Under the pieces are notes generated by a model. That model saw only the letters and a list, made by a program, of their open reading frames with translations. It did not search any database and was not told the DNA's origin. From the NCBI GenBank assembly GCA_016182965.1, contig JACPFM010000074.1:62001-126000 (forward strand): 64,000 nucleotides of DNA, read 5' to 3'. Within the stretch, counting starts at the first letter, position 1. Each line of letters starts with the position of its first letter. Made by a program: the position numbers and the translations under genes. This DNA is from Deltaproteobacteria bacterium (GTDB lineage Bacteria > Myxococcota_A > Polyangia > Polyangiales > JADJMO01). Shown one piece after another: positions 24,454-33,777 of this stretch.

Positions 24454-27336
24454 TCACCAGCCGATCGACAGCCGCCGCACGCGACCGTCGTCCTTCTCGA
24501 GCCCGTCCTCGCAGGCGTACACCGTCGACCCGACGATCGCTGGAGCGACCTCCTGCGACGGCGCGCCGAACCACGACCACAGCGCGCGCGCCGCGGAGGG
24601 CGTGCTCGTCGCGCCGAGGGCGGCGCCCGCCAGCACGATCCCCTCGCGGGTCGCCCACGCCACCGCGAGCCGACACGACGACGCGCCGGTCGGGCACTCG
24701 GCGGCCACGCCGGTCGCCACGCCCTTGCCGAGCGCTGCGTCGACGCCGAGCTCGGTCGCCGCCTGCACGATGTTGCCCTGCGCGTCGATGCGCGCGAACC
24801 GTGCGCCCCACTCCGGACGCCCGACGAGCTCGAGGAACTCGCTCGCGCTCGGATCGTCCTCGACCCACGCGATGAGCGCGCCGCCGTCGCCTCGCGGCGT
24901 GATCAGCGGGTAGTGCGAGTGCGTCTTGTTGCGCGCGATGGGGCGCTCGGCGACCACCGGCTTGCTCGGGTCCTTGCTTCCGACGATGGCGTAGTACACG
25001 TCGGCGTAGCCGTGGGTGGCGTCGTCGCGCGCGTCGCTCCACACCGCGACCACCCGCGCGCCGCCCGCGCCGCTGCCGATCGCGGAGAGCGCGAGATCGG
25101 AGACGTCGCCGGCGACGCCGCCGCCGATCCTGGCCTCGTTGCCGACCTTCCCGCCGCTCTTGTCGAGGCGGAGGGCGTACACCGCCGCGGGCGCGCCCTT
25201 GCGCGACTCCACCCACCCGAGGAGGTACCCGCCCTCGGGCAACGCGGCGAGCGCCACGTCGGACACTGGTCCCTTCACGTTGGTGATCCGCGTCGACTTG
25301 CCGGTCTTGGCGCCCTTGGCGTCGACGCGCGCGACGTAGACGTCCTCCTCGCCCTCGGCGCGCGAGACGTACGAGACGAGCCCGCCCTGGCCGTCGACCG
25401 TGCTCCACGCAACGGCGACGTCGCCCTTCGAGAGGGCCTTCTCGCTGATGGTGGCGATCGGACCGAGCGGCTCGCCGGCGCCGTCGAGCAGCCGCACCGC
25501 CACGCGCGCGCCGGTCTCTGCTTTTGGTTTCTTCGGTTTCGGCTTGGCGCCGCCCTTCTTGCCCTTGGGCTCGTCGGCCGGCTTCAGGTCCAAGTCGTCG
25601 GGCGCGTAGGTGATCCACCCGACGAGCGCGCCGGCGCCCGCGCGCGTGGCGTGCAGGCCGGTGAACTCGGGCTCGCGGGCGAGGGCGGTCGCGCCCTCGA
25701 GGCGCGGCGGCGCGCTCGGGGTGTCGATCCACTCGCGGAAGATCCAGCGCGGCTCGCTCGGCTTGGCCTCGCCGCGCATCACCACCTGCGCGAGCGCGAC
25801 GTTCGCCGGGGGGCCCGAGCCGGTGGCGAGCACCTCGCAGCGCGCGCTCGGCGGGGGTGACGCGGTGGGGCACGAGAGATCGAACGCGTGCATCGCCGGT
25901 CCGGTCGTCGCCGAGCCGACGTCGACCACGTCGACCTGCTTGGGCGCCAGGGTCGGACCGCCGAAGCGCAGCACCCACGGGCGCACCTCGCCCGGATCGC
26001 AGCGCGCCTCCGCGCCGACGCCGTAGCAGGCAGACCCGTAGGTGAGCACCGCCACCTCGTCGTCGCCCGCGCGCACAAGCTCCGGCTCGTCGCCCTCGTA
26101 CGGGAACCAGAAGCCGCGCGGGCGCGCGACCGCCTCGCCGTCGAGCGACAGGCGCGATAGCTGGAAGCGCCGTCGCGGATCGCGGACCGATCGCGGCGAG
26201 ACGATCTCGAGCAGCACGGCGGCGCCGCCGCCCGTGGCGACCAGCGAGACGATGGCCTGATCGCCGTGCGGCGGTGCGACGCGACGAGCGGCGGCGAGCG
26301 CCTTGGGCTTCGGGCCGGCCACGTCGAGCGAGACGCCGAACAGGTGGGCGTCGACCTCGCGGCGGTCGGACCAGACGACGAGCGCGCGGCCCGGCGCCGT
26401 CTGCACGACGTCGATCTCGGGGAGCGCGTCGTCGCCCGACAGCACCAGGGCGTCGGAGGTGACGAGCCCCTTGGTGGAGGCCGTGACGGTCAGCGCGCGG
26501 GCGTTGCGGACGAGCTCTTCGCGCGCGGCCAGCTTCTCGTCCTTCTTCTCGTCCTTGTCTTTGGCGGCCTTGGCTTGCGCGCGCTGCACCAGCGCGACGA
26601 TCGCCGAGCTCGGGCCGGTGGCGGCGACCTGCCACGCGGAGAGCTTCTCGGCGACGCGCGTCGGCTCCGGCGCGCTCGGTCGACCGAGCGTGTCGAGCGC
26701 GAGCGCGTACAGCGTGCCGGTCGCGGAGATCGCTCCCTTGGGGACGGTCTTCTCGCCCCAGGTGAGGAGCGCGCCGGCGCTCACCGCGTCGCCGAGGCGG
26801 ACGAGGCGCACGGCGACGAGATCGTCGCCGCTCCTCGCGACGACGGTCGGGGCCGATCGCGGGCTGCCGTCGGCGGCGAGCGCGACCGACAGCAGCTGCT
26901 CGCCGGTGTCGCTCGGCCGCGTCCACGCGAGCACGTAGCCGTCGCCCACGGGCTTGAGGTCCCACGAGCTCGCGTCCTCCGGGGCCTCGGCGATCTCGTG
27001 CTCGCTGCCGATGGGGCGATCTTGATCGTCGAGCGCCCGCGCGAACCAGCGACGGCCGGTGTCGCCGCGCGGCGCGCTGACCACGATCGCGCCCTTGCCG
27101 TTGCGCGCCACGCGCGGCCCGAAGGTGCCCTCGCCGAACGAGCCGATGCGGGTCGCCGCGAGCGGCGCAGGGCGCGGCGGCGCCGGCGCGACCGAAGCCG
27201 CCGGCGTCACGCCGACGCTGACCGGCGGCCGCAGGGCGATCGGCGGGAGCTTCCCGTTGCCGCAGGCGGCGAACGCCGAGCCGCTCGCGATCGCCACGAC
27301 GGGGAGCAGGCCGCGGACCTTCATCGACGCCTTCAT
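24454..27336 (-). CDS. Large repeat lipoprotein, probable beta-propeller
   Basis: A 960-residue predicted lipoprotein (lipobox FAAC, Cys near 25). The mature sequence is a long series of beta-strand repeats with patterns such as GxxLLGWVES, ARVVAVWSDAR, ALIAWVEDD and RALVVWSDRR, spaced by about 50-70 residues, which is typical of large propellers. A Lys-rich low-complexity insert lies near 595-615. No enzyme motif found. First gene of the operon that ends with the MlaE-type permease. Confidence 0.7.
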   Translation of the reverse strand: MKASMKVRGLLPVVAIASGSAFAACGNGKLPPIALRPPVSVGVTPAASVAPAPPRPAPLAATRIGSFGEGTFGPRVARNGKGAIVVSAPRGDTGRRWFARALDDQDRPIGSEHEIAEAPEDASSWDLKPVGDGYVLAWTRPSDTGEQLLSVALAADGSPRSAPTVVARSGDDLVAVRLVRLGDAVSAGALLTWGEKTVPKGAISATGTLYALALDTLGRPSAPEPTRVAEKLSAWQVAATGPSSAIVALVQRAQAKAAKDKDEKKDEKLAAREELVRNARALTVTASTKGLVTSDALVLSGDDALPEIDVVQTAPGRALVVWSDRREVDAHLFGVSLDVAGPKPKALAAARRVAPPHGDQAIVSLVATGGGAAVLLEIVSPRSVRDPRRRFQLSRLSLDGEAVARPRGFWFPYEGDEPELVRAGDDEVAVLTYGSACYGVGAEARCDPGEVRPWVLRFGGPTLAPKQVDVVDVGSATTGPAMHAFDLSCPTASPPPSARCEVLATGSGPPANVALAQVVMRGEAKPSEPRWIFREWIDTPSAPPRLEGATALAREPEFTGLHATRAGAGALVGWITYAPDDLDLKPADEPKGKKGGAKPKPKKPKAETGARVAVRLLDGAGEPLGPIATISEKALSKGDVAVAWSTVDGQGGLVSYVSRAEGEEDVYVARVDAKGAKTGKSTRITNVKGPVSDVALAALPEGGYLLGWVESRKGAPAAVYALRLDKSGGKVGNEARIGGGVAGDVSDLALSAIGSGAGGARVVAVWSDARDDATHGYADVYYAIVGSKDPSKPVVAERPIARNKTHSHYPLITPRGDGGALIAWVEDDPSASEFLELVGRPEWGARFARIDAQGNIVQAATELGVDAALGKGVATGVAAECPTGASSCRLAVAWATREGIVLAGAALGATSTPSAARALWSWFGAPSQEVAPAIVGSTVYACEDGLEKDDGRVRRLSIGW

Positions 27337-27462
27337 CGCAGGACCGTCGTTTAGCAGACCCTGAGGCGCGCCGAGAGTGGCGCTGCTCAGGTCAACGCCC
27401 GTCGCGGGCCGGTCGATTCCCCGGCAGCGGCGCGCGGCGGAGCGCCGCTCGCGTTCAGTGGC

Positions 27463-28125
27463 TCACAGCCGCTCGTCGACCCAGTCGCGAAGGCGCTCGT
27501 ACGGGTGCACGCCGCGGATGCTCCTCTCGTTGAGGTACAGGTGGGGCGTAGCGCCGAGTCCGAGGCGCTTGGCGAGCGCGAGGTGCTGAGACACCGCCCG
27601 CTCCGCCTCGGGCATGCGCGAGAGCATGGCGTCGGCGGTCACGCCTTCTTGCATCGCCCAGGGGCCGAAACGGGCCGGGTTGAGGGCGCGCTGGTTGTCG
27701 AAGCAGCGATCGTGCATGCGCCAGAAGGCTTCGGAGCCTGCCTCGAGGAAGACCAGCTCCGTGGCGATGGCCGCGGCGAGCGCGTTGGCGCGGCCGGGCG
27801 CGGGGAGGTGCTTGAAGACGATGCGGAGGCGCTTCGGCCGGCTCTCGCTCAGGCGCCGGAGCGTCGTGGCCAGCTCACGGCTGTAGGGGCACTCGAAATC
27901 GCTGAACGCGACGAGCACCACATGCGCGTCGCGCGAGCCCCGTTGCGGGTCGACCCCACCGATGGGGATGGTGCCGTCGTCGGTGTCGAGCAGCTCGGCA
28001 CCGCCACCGATCGCCGAAGGCGCTGCCCTCGTCGGGACCCGCGGGGTGCGCCCGCCGCAGCTCGCGAGCAGGACGCTCGCGGCGATCGCGAACTCGCGAC
28101 GAGTCGGGCGGAACGGGTCACCCAC
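27463..28125 (-). CDS. DsbA-like thioredoxin-fold lipoprotein with single active-site Cys
   Basis: A 220-residue protein with a Tat-like signal (TRREFAIAASVLLASC), so probably a Tat-exported lipoprotein. The thioredoxin-like domain begins VVLVAFSDFECPYS and ends with the cis-Pro loop GATPHLYLN followed by a DsbA-type tail (RGVHPYERLRDWVD). The active-site motif is CPYS in place of CxxC, so it cannot form the normal internal disulfide; an isomerase or peroxidase-like role, or loss of activity, is possible. Transcribed alone. Confidence 0.82.
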   Translation of the reverse strand: MGDPFRPTRREFAIAASVLLASCGGRTPRVPTRAAPSAIGGGAELLDTDDGTIPIGGVDPQRGSRDAHVVLVAFSDFECPYSRELATTLRRLSESRPKRLRIVFKHLPAPGRANALAAAIATELVFLEAGSEAFWRMHDRCFDNQRALNPARFGPWAMQEGVTADAMLSRMPEAERAVSQHLALAKRLGLGATPHLYLNERSIRGVHPYERLRDWVDERL

Positions 28126-28179
28126 GCCTTTGTGATGACACGTTCAAGCAAACGGTGCTGCGATCGGCGCGGCGGGCCC

Positions 28180-28222
28180 AAAAAAGACGATGGCAGCGCG
28201 TCGCGACTGCGACACGCTGCCA
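28180..28222 (-). terminator. Intrinsic terminator of the 28.2-29.0 kb gene
   Basis: On the minus strand a stem of about 14 bp (TGGCAGCGTGTCGC with GCGACGCGCTGCCA, one G-U pair, four-base loop) is followed six bases later by a run of six T. It lies about 25 bp past the stop of the lipoprotein gene. A textbook rho-independent terminator and one of only two with a T-run seen in this window. Confidence 0.85.
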
Positions 28223-28246
28223 CCTACGGTCAAGAAGCAGGTCGGA

Positions 28247-28996
28247 TCAGCCGGCCTTGCCCTCGGCCTTGCCCTCGGCCTTGGCGGACGCCTGGGCCTT
28301 GACGGAGAAGTTCACCTGGACGTCGACGTCGGCCTTGATGCCGGTGACGGCCTCGATCGCGCACTTCGCCTCGGCGAGCGCCGAGAGGTTCGTGCCGAGG
28401 CTCTTGATGACGGCCTCGCCCTTGCCGGCCAGTTCGACGGCCTCGGGGATGAGGTCGATGTACGCCTTGGTCGTCGCCATCAGCTTCGGGAAGTGCGCCT
28501 TGATCGTGCCGACGGTGAGGTCGAGGTCGGCCTTCGCCGCGAACTCGCCGCTGCACTTCGGCTCGATGGTGACCTTGACGTCGACCGAGGCCTCGCCCTT
28601 CGCGTCGCCCGAGGCCTTGGCGCCCTCGCCCGTGCCGGCCTTGCCCGAGGCCTTCGCCTCGAACGCCGCCTTGAGGTCGACGTCGGCGCCGAACTCGATC
28701 TCGCACTTGCCTTCGGCGCGCGCGCTGGCGAACGTCTTCTGGATCTTGCCGAGGATCGCGTCGGGGGTCGCCTCGACCTTGAGCTCGCCGGCCATCGCGG
28801 TGATTTCCGCGTTGAACTCGGTCTGGAGCTTCTTGATCTTCAGCGCGAACTCGACGAACGCCTTCGCCTCGCCCTCGATCTTCGGATCGAGCTGGCCCTG
28901 CGCGAACATCTTGCATTCGCCGCCCGGGAGACCTTTGCAGCCGAACGCGGAAGTCGCCAGCCCGAGCGCGAGAATCGCAGCGTATGCCTTCTTCAT
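28247..28996 (-). CDS. Ala/Lys/Gly-rich lipoprotein, hypothetical
   Basis: A 249-residue lipoprotein (MKKAYAAILALGLATSAFGC, Cys20). The mature part has amphipathic helices and low-complexity segments rich in Ala, Lys, Gly and Glu (residues about 110-145 and the final 15). Four further Cys are spaced through it. There is a good ribosome-binding site (AAGGAGAG, seven bases before the ATG), an isolated promoter region with a palindrome at 29042-29060, and its own terminator, which together suggest strong, separately controlled expression. Confidence 0.75.
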   Translation of the reverse strand: MKKAYAAILALGLATSAFGCKGLPGGECKMFAQGQLDPKIEGEAKAFVEFALKIKKLQTEFNAEITAMAGELKVEATPDAILGKIQKTFASARAEGKCEIEFGADVDLKAAFEAKASGKAGTGEGAKASGDAKGEASVDVKVTIEPKCSGEFAAKADLDLTVGTIKAHFPKLMATTKAYIDLIPEAVELAGKGEAVIKSLGTNLSALAEAKCAIEAVTGIKADVDVQVNFSVKAQASAKAEGKAEGKAG

Positions 28997-29453
28997 AACA
29001 ATCTCTCCTTCTGCCAGAACCGAAAGTCGCGACGGGCGACCCGAGAACGATTCGTTCTCGACCTCCCCTGTGTCCTCGATGGACGGGCACAGGTCCATCC
29101 AGGCGCTGTGGTATGTCGGAAGGGTTGCGAGGGTCAAGTCTCGTTTTCGACCCGGGCGCTGCAAATCATCCGGGCCGATGTCGGCTCGCCGTGCGACCCC
29201 GGCCATGTTTTTGTGTCGTTTCTGCGCGCTTCGGATCGAGGGACGCTGGTCAGGTGCGCAGCTGCTCGAGGGAACCACACGGGCGTGGGCGGCCGCGCGT
29301 AATGGGCGCCAGCGCACGCAATTTCGCCCGAGAACGCGCGGTCTTTCGGGCGGACTGACGCCGTGGCATCGCGAGCGCCGAGCGGCGTCGGAGTATGTGG
29401 TCGCGGGTCGTGGCCCCGGCGTCACCGGCGTCACGGGATGGAGGACGGAAATC
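28997..29453. other. Divergent intergenic regulatory region
   Basis: A 457-bp space between two divergent genes. It is less GC-rich than the coding DNA around it. The only distinct structure I see is the 19-base palindrome at 29042-29060. No credible ORF, tRNA or repeat array. It probably carries promoters for both genes. Confidence 0.5.
29042..29060. promoter_or_regulatory. Perfect 19-base palindrome, possible operator
   Basis: CGAGAACGA and TCGTTCTCG around one central base, 46 bp upstream of the lipoprotein start codon at 28996. A perfect 9-bp dyad in a promoter position suggests a binding site for a dimeric regulator. No matching regulator gene is nearby. It could also be a weak hairpin in the leader RNA. 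Confidence 0.5.
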
Positions 29454-29960
29454 ATGGACGAAGGCAGAGCCCGCCCCCCTCTCGATTGGTCAGGGAAGGC
29501 GCCCTTCCCGTTCACGCGCGAGAGCTCGATCCGCCTCGATGCAAACGGGCGCTTCTTCCACGAGGGATCGCCGGTCGATCACCCGGGGCTCTCGCGCGCG
29601 ATGGCGAGCTGGATCTCGCGCCATCCCGACGACGGGCGCTGGGTGCTCGAGAACGGCTGGGACTGGTGTTACGTCACCATCGACGACGTGCCCTTCTGGG
29701 TGCGCAGCGCGCGCGTCGAGGGCGGCGAAATCGTCGCGACGCTCTCCGACGGCACCGAGGAGCGCATCGATCCGCGCACGCTGACCGTCGACGAAGGCGG
29801 CGCGCTGCGGTGCACCGTGAAGCCGGGGGCGCGGCTCGGCCCCTATCCCGCGAAGCTCGCGCGACACGCGCAGCTCGCGCTCGCCGAGCGCCTCCACGAG
29901 AGCGACGGCGGGTTCGTGCTGTCGACCGACGCCGGCGACGTGCCGATCGGCCGCGCCTGA
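29454..29960 (+). CDS. DUF1285 family protein
   Basis: A 168-residue cytoplasmic protein matching the DUF1285 pattern: an N-terminal FFHEGSPVDHP, then WVLENGWDWCYVTIDDVPFWVRSA and a C-terminal half with RCTVKPG. Structures of the family show two beta domains, but no biochemical role is established. The ATG at 29454 is preceded by GGACGGAAATC. Its TGA is directly adjacent to the convergent stop of the next gene (TGATCA). Confidence 0.8.
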   Translation: MDEGRARPPLDWSGKAPFPFTRESSIRLDANGRFFHEGSPVDHPGLSRAMASWISRHPDDGRWVLENGWDWCYVTIDDVPFWVRSARVEGGEIVATLSDGTEERIDPRTLTVDEGGALRCTVKPGARLGPYPAKLARHAQLALAERLHESDGGFVLSTDAGDVPIGRA

Positions 29961-30335
29961 TCAGCGGCGCGGCGGCGCGAACGGGATCGTGCAGCGCTCC
30001 TTCGCCGGCGGCTCGATGACCACCGCGCGCTTGCTCGCCGTCTCGACGGTCACGGCGAACGTGCGCGCCACGCAGCCGGCGCGCCGAACGGCCAGCTCGT
30101 GTCGACCGACGGAGACCTCCTCCATCGCCGGCGCGCTGGTCGCATCCGGATCGCCGGTGAAGGCGCGCGCGGCTCCGCCGCCGCGGACGTTCACCGCGAC
30201 GCCATCGATGGTGAGCTCGTCGCCCGCCTCGAGGCCCCAGATCTCCAGCGGCACCTTGGCCGGCGCCGCCTGCGAGGCGGCGAGGACGCCGCACGCGACC
30301 GCGAGCGCGGCGCAGAGAGACACGATGCGCCTCAC
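29961..30335 (-). CDS. Small secreted protein, hypothetical
   Basis: A 124-residue exported protein starting at a GTG that overlaps the stop of the preceding gene (GTGA). Signal peptide at about 1-25 (VSLCAALAVACGVLAASQA). The mature part is all-beta in character (LEIWGLEAGDELTIDG, GRHELAVRRAGCVARTF), similar in style to PEGA-type carbohydrate- or wall-binding domains. Coupled to the lipoprotein gene upstream. Confidence 0.65.
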   Translation of the reverse strand: MRRIVSLCAALAVACGVLAASQAAPAKVPLEIWGLEAGDELTIDGVAVNVRGGGAARAFTGDPDATSAPAMEEVSVGRHELAVRRAGCVARTFAVTVETASKRAVVIEPPAKERCTIPFAPPRR

Positions 30336-31342
30336 GGCGCGCCTCCCGAGGTGGCGGGCGCGGCCATGCCCTTGGGGGTGTCCGGTCGCGCGAGATCCTC
30401 GACGTCGCGCAGGAAGCGATCGAGTTGACGCAGGAGCAGGCAACGCTCGCGCGCGACCAGGCTCTCGCGCGCTGCCTTCGTGTTGCATGACTCCCACAGC
30501 GCGTGCTCGCTGCGGAACGCGTCGCCGGTGAGCGGGACGCCGTCGCCCTCGAGCGGCGGACGCGCCGCGCGCGCGACGAGCAGCTCGGCCAGCGCGATCG
30601 GCGCGGTGGTCGGGGCGACGACCGGCGCGCCCGCGGTGCCGTCGAGGTAGGCGCCGTCGTCGCGGCAGTACGTCTTCTTGCCTTCGTCATGCGCGAGCAG
30701 CACGGCCGCGAGGGCGCTCGCGAAGGGCGTGCGCACCGCGGCCACGCGCTCGCTGAAGCGGAGCTCCGTCAGCTCGTAGAGCGAGGTCCACGTCGACTCC
30801 GGCTTGAGCTTGTTCTTGCTCTTGAAGCAGGTGCGACCGGCGACCGTGAGCGACGCGCGCGGATCGTCCTCGTTCGGCACGTAGGTCATCGCGTCGCCGG
30901 CGCACTTGTGGCCGAGCTCGATGGCGTGCACCACCTCGACCTCGACGCGCGCGCGGATCGCCGGCTCCACCTTGCAGCTCGCGGGAAACGCGTCGACGCC
31001 GCGGCAGCCACGCTCGTCGACCTTGGCCAACGAGGCGGTGACGGCGTCGGGGCACTGCGCGCGGTCTTGCGCGAGCACGACGTCGAACGCGACGACCCGC
31101 GTGGCGCGCACGAAGTCGCGCACCCAGCCGACGTCGCTCCGCACCGGGTCGACCGCCTCGACGCGCAGCGGCCCCCACACGGTGGTGGAGCCGGGCGGCG
31201 GCGGCGGCGGCGGGCCGATCGTCGGACCGGTGGTGCCGTGTCCCGAGCGCCGCGGCCCGCATCCGGGCGCGAGCGCCCCCAGCGCGGCCAGCGCGGCGAG
31301 CGCCGCGAGCCCGAGACCGGTGGCTGCGAGAGGGCTGCGCAT
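30332..31342 (-). CDS. Lipoprotein, hypothetical
   Basis: A 336-residue lipoprotein (Ala/Leu-rich signal, lipobox APGC near residue 28) with a poly-Pro linker just after the anchor (near 45-51). The mature part contains eight or so Cys and no recognised domain. Translationally coupled to the small secreted protein downstream (4-bp overlap) and divergent from yacG. Confidence 0.68.
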   Translation of the reverse strand: MRSPLAATGLGLAALAALAALGALAPGCGPRRSGHGTTGPTIGPPPPPPPGSTTVWGPLRVEAVDPVRSDVGWVRDFVRATRVVAFDVVLAQDRAQCPDAVTASLAKVDERGCRGVDAFPASCKVEPAIRARVEVEVVHAIELGHKCAGDAMTYVPNEDDPRASLTVAGRTCFKSKNKLKPESTWTSLYELTELRFSERVAAVRTPFASALAAVLLAHDEGKKTYCRDDGAYLDGTAGAPVVAPTTAPIALAELLVARAARPPLEGDGVPLTGDAFRSEHALWESCNTKAARESLVARERCLLLRQLDRFLRDVEDLARPDTPKGMAAPATSGGAP

Positions 31343-31415
31343 GGGTACCGCCGCCAGGGTAGGCCAGGCTTCGCCAAACGGGCGAAACCCTGACGGCCCG
31401 TGCTAGAACCGCGCC

Positions 31416-31643
31416 GTGGCGCGTCGCCCCGACTCCAGCCCCTCGCCCCGCTGTCCGATCTGCTCGAGGACGATGTCTTCCACCGGGGATTCCTCGGAGA
31501 AGACCGCCTTTCCGTTCTGCTCGGCGCGATGCCGCGCGATCGATCTGGGGCGCTGGCTCTCGGAGACGTATCGAATTCCGGGCCCGCCCGTCGAACACGA
31601 GGACGAGCCCGCGCGGCGGGCCGAGGAGGAGCCGGAGTCATGA
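31416..31643 (+). CDS. yacG: YacG family DNA gyrase inhibitor
   Basis: A 75-residue zinc-ribbon protein with CPIC at 13-16 and CSARC at 35-39, followed by AIDLGRWLSETYRIP, the core of the YacG family. In E. coli YacG binds GyrB and blocks DNA binding. The GTG start gives the normal length. The stop overlaps the start of the outer-membrane protein gene in an ATGA, an unexpected partner. Confidence 0.88.
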   Translation: MARRPDSSPSPRCPICSRTMSSTGDSSEKTAFPFCSARCRAIDLGRWLSETYRIPGPPVEHEDEPARRAEEEPES

Positions 31644-32428
31644 TCGTCCGCAAGCCAACCGCGTCGGGCCTCGCCGTCCTCGCCGTGCTCGCGCTGTCCT
31701 CTGGTGCTTCGGCGACCGAGCTGACTCCCGACACCCCCGGCGGCGCCGATCCGAACGGCCCGCCGCCGATGCCGCCGCCGATGCCGGCGCCCGGCACGCC
31801 GGGGAGCGTCGCGCCGCCGCCCGCCGCCGGCACCACCGACGCGCACCTGCAGCAGTCCGACAAGGAGGACTCGGGCGTCGGGCTCAAGCTGTTCTACCTG
31901 CAGCCCGAGATCGGCGTCGGCTGGGCCTCGATCGGCGGCACCATTCCCGTCCCCAACACGCCGCAGCCCTACGACTTCTCGAAGTTCCGCTCCGGGACGG
32001 GGACGATCCTCGGCCTCGGCGTCGGCGCGCAGATGATCACCTTCCAGCTCGGCGGCCGTGTCCGCACGATCAGCACCGAGTACTGGAACCTCTGGAACGT
32101 CGGCGGCGAGATCAATTACCAGCCGGGCTCCGGCCGCTTCTGGCCGCGCTTCGGCGTCAACGTCGGCTACGTGTGGGGCGCCGGCTTCAAGAACGAGGTC
32201 TGCGCCGGCAGCTGCGGCCTGCTCGACGTGTCGGGCCTCTCGGTCGGCGCGCGCGCCGGCGTGCAGTACTTCCTGACCAAGAACCTCGAGGTCGGCGCCG
32301 ACGCGACGCTCGACTACTTCAAGCTCAGTCGTCCGGCGATCAACGGCAACGCCGTGTACGGCAGCGACGGCTCGGGCAACGGCGGAATGATCGGCGTCCT
32401 CGGTCACATCGGGCTGCACCTGCCTTGA
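31640..32428 (+). CDS. Outer-membrane beta-barrel protein
   Basis: A 262-residue protein with a signal peptide (1-26), a Pro-rich linker (about 36-65), and a barrel of about eight alternating strands (VGLKLFYLQPEIGVGW, GLGVGAQMITFQLGGRVRT, GVNVGYVWGAGF). Two Cys at about 192-196 could pair. Resembles small OmpW/opacity-like barrels. Coupled to yacG upstream. A heptamer hairpin begins 2 bases after the stop. Confidence 0.72.
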   Translation: MIVRKPTASGLAVLAVLALSSGASATELTPDTPGGADPNGPPPMPPPMPAPGTPGSVAPPPAAGTTDAHLQQSDKEDSGVGLKLFYLQPEIGVGWASIGGTIPVPNTPQPYDFSKFRSGTGTILGLGVGAQMITFQLGGRVRTISTEYWNLWNVGGEINYQPGSGRFWPRFGVNVGYVWGAGFKNEVCAGSCGLLDVSGLSVGARAGVQYFLTKNLEVGADATLDYFKLSRPAINGNAVYGSDGSGNGGMIGVLGHIGLHLP

Positions 32429-32429
32429 C

Positions 32430-32516
32430 CAGGTCGAGGGTCGAGGGTCGAAGGTCGAAGGGGCGGGTCCTGCGATTGTTCGGCACGTTCGATCTTTGAC
32501 CGCTTCGACCTGCGAA
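32430..32516. repeat. Inverted CGAAGGT-type heptamer arrays
   Basis: Left arm of four to five units (GGTCGAGGGTCGAAGGTC pattern, 32431-32460) and a degenerate right arm in opposite sense (32488-32515), starting directly after the stop codon of the barrel protein. Capable of forming a long stem-loop, so it may act as a terminator or mRNA end, though no T-run follows. Confidence 0.7.
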
Positions 32517-32598
32517 GAGGCTGCTTCCGCAATGTCCACGGCCGAGTCAGGGCCGAAAGTTCGAGCAACGGCGGGCCTCGTGGCATCGTCTCCCTGAC

Positions 32599-33768
32599 AT
32601 GAATTTCGCGCTCGTCCCGCCGCTGCTCGTCGCCCTGGCGACGTTCGCGCTCGTGGGCGTGGCGCAGCGGCTGCGCGCGAGCAAGCGCGGCTGGACGCCG
32701 ATCGGGTGGATCGTGCTGATCCTCGGCGGCGCGGTCGCTTCGCTGGTCGTGCGCGCCGTCGAGACGCTCGTGCTCGACCTCGTCGTCGGCGGGCGGCTCG
32801 CGTCGTCGCACCCCGTCCTGCAGTCGATGTTCGCCTTCGGCATCGTCGGTCCGTTCACCGTCCTCGCGCTGGCCGCGATCGTGTGGCCGGCGGTGCTCTC
32901 GCAGGGCGGCACCCGCGACGACGTCGATCCGCCGCTGGCCGCCGCCGTCGCGGCCGCCGGCTTCGGCATCGGGCGGCTCGTCACCTTGGTGTGGCTCGAG
33001 CGCGTCGGGCTCGGGAGCGGCGTGCGCGCCGCGATCGGCGTGATGTGCGACGTCGCTCTGGCGGCGACCTGGGGCTACGGCCTCGCGCTCTCCGCGTTCG
33101 ACGGCAAGCTCGGGGGGACGCCGTTCGGACGGTACGCGCTGGTGACCATGGCGCTGCGCGGCGCGATCGAGCTCTCGCTGCGCTCGCGCGGACCGTTCGC
33201 CGTGCCGTTCCCCGTGTCGGTCGGCGCCTTGCTGCTCATCTTCTCGGCGATCGGCATCTTGCGGCTCGCGCGGCATGCGGCGTCGCCGCCGACGTCGCTC
33301 GCGTCGCTCGGCCAGGAGACCATCCGCGAGATCGCGCGCTCGGAGCTGAAGCGCGGCGGCGTGCGCCCGGTGTGGATCGTGATCGGCGCGCTCGGCAACC
33401 TCGGGGGCATCATCCTCGGGTTCGCCGGCGCGGTCGCCGTCGGGTACAGCGCGCGCGTCGACTTCGGCGAGATCGATCGCGCCGGTCCGGCGGCCGACTA
33501 CGCGGCCCTGCTCCTCGCGTTGGGCGTCATCGTCTCGTTCCCGCTCAGCGCCGCGGTCGTCGGCATGGCCAGCGGCGGGCGCGAGCGCGTGGCGGGCACC
33601 GCGCACGTCCTCGAGGCAGGCATCGCCGCGATCCTCGCTCTCGGGGCGCTGCTCTTCGTCCTCGGCGTCGTCGCGCCCGTCGCGGTGGCGCTCGGCGCTG
33701 CGCTCTCGCCCGTCGCCTTCGCGCTCGCCGGCCTCGGCGCGTGGATCGCCGCGGGGCGAAGGGTATAA
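32599..33768 (+). CDS. Polytopic membrane protein, hypothetical
   Basis: A 389-residue membrane protein with about nine or ten helices. No motif of a known transporter or protease family stands out; it has a basic loop near 235-255. It begins 170 bp after the barrel protein gene and is followed after 9 bp by the hydrolase gene, so these two are likely cotranscribed. Confidence 0.75.
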   Translation: MNFALVPPLLVALATFALVGVAQRLRASKRGWTPIGWIVLILGGAVASLVVRAVETLVLDLVVGGRLASSHPVLQSMFAFGIVGPFTVLALAAIVWPAVLSQGGTRDDVDPPLAAAVAAAGFGIGRLVTLVWLERVGLGSGVRAAIGVMCDVALAATWGYGLALSAFDGKLGGTPFGRYALVTMALRGAIELSLRSRGPFAVPFPVSVGALLLIFSAIGILRLARHAASPPTSLASLGQETIREIARSELKRGGVRPVWIVIGALGNLGGIILGFAGAVAVGYSARVDFGEIDRAGPAADYAALLLALGVIVSFPLSAAVVGMASGGRERVAGTAHVLEAGIAAILALGALLFVLGVVAPVAVALGAALSPVAFALAGLGAWIAAGRRV

Positions 33769-33777
33769 GTCGAAGCG

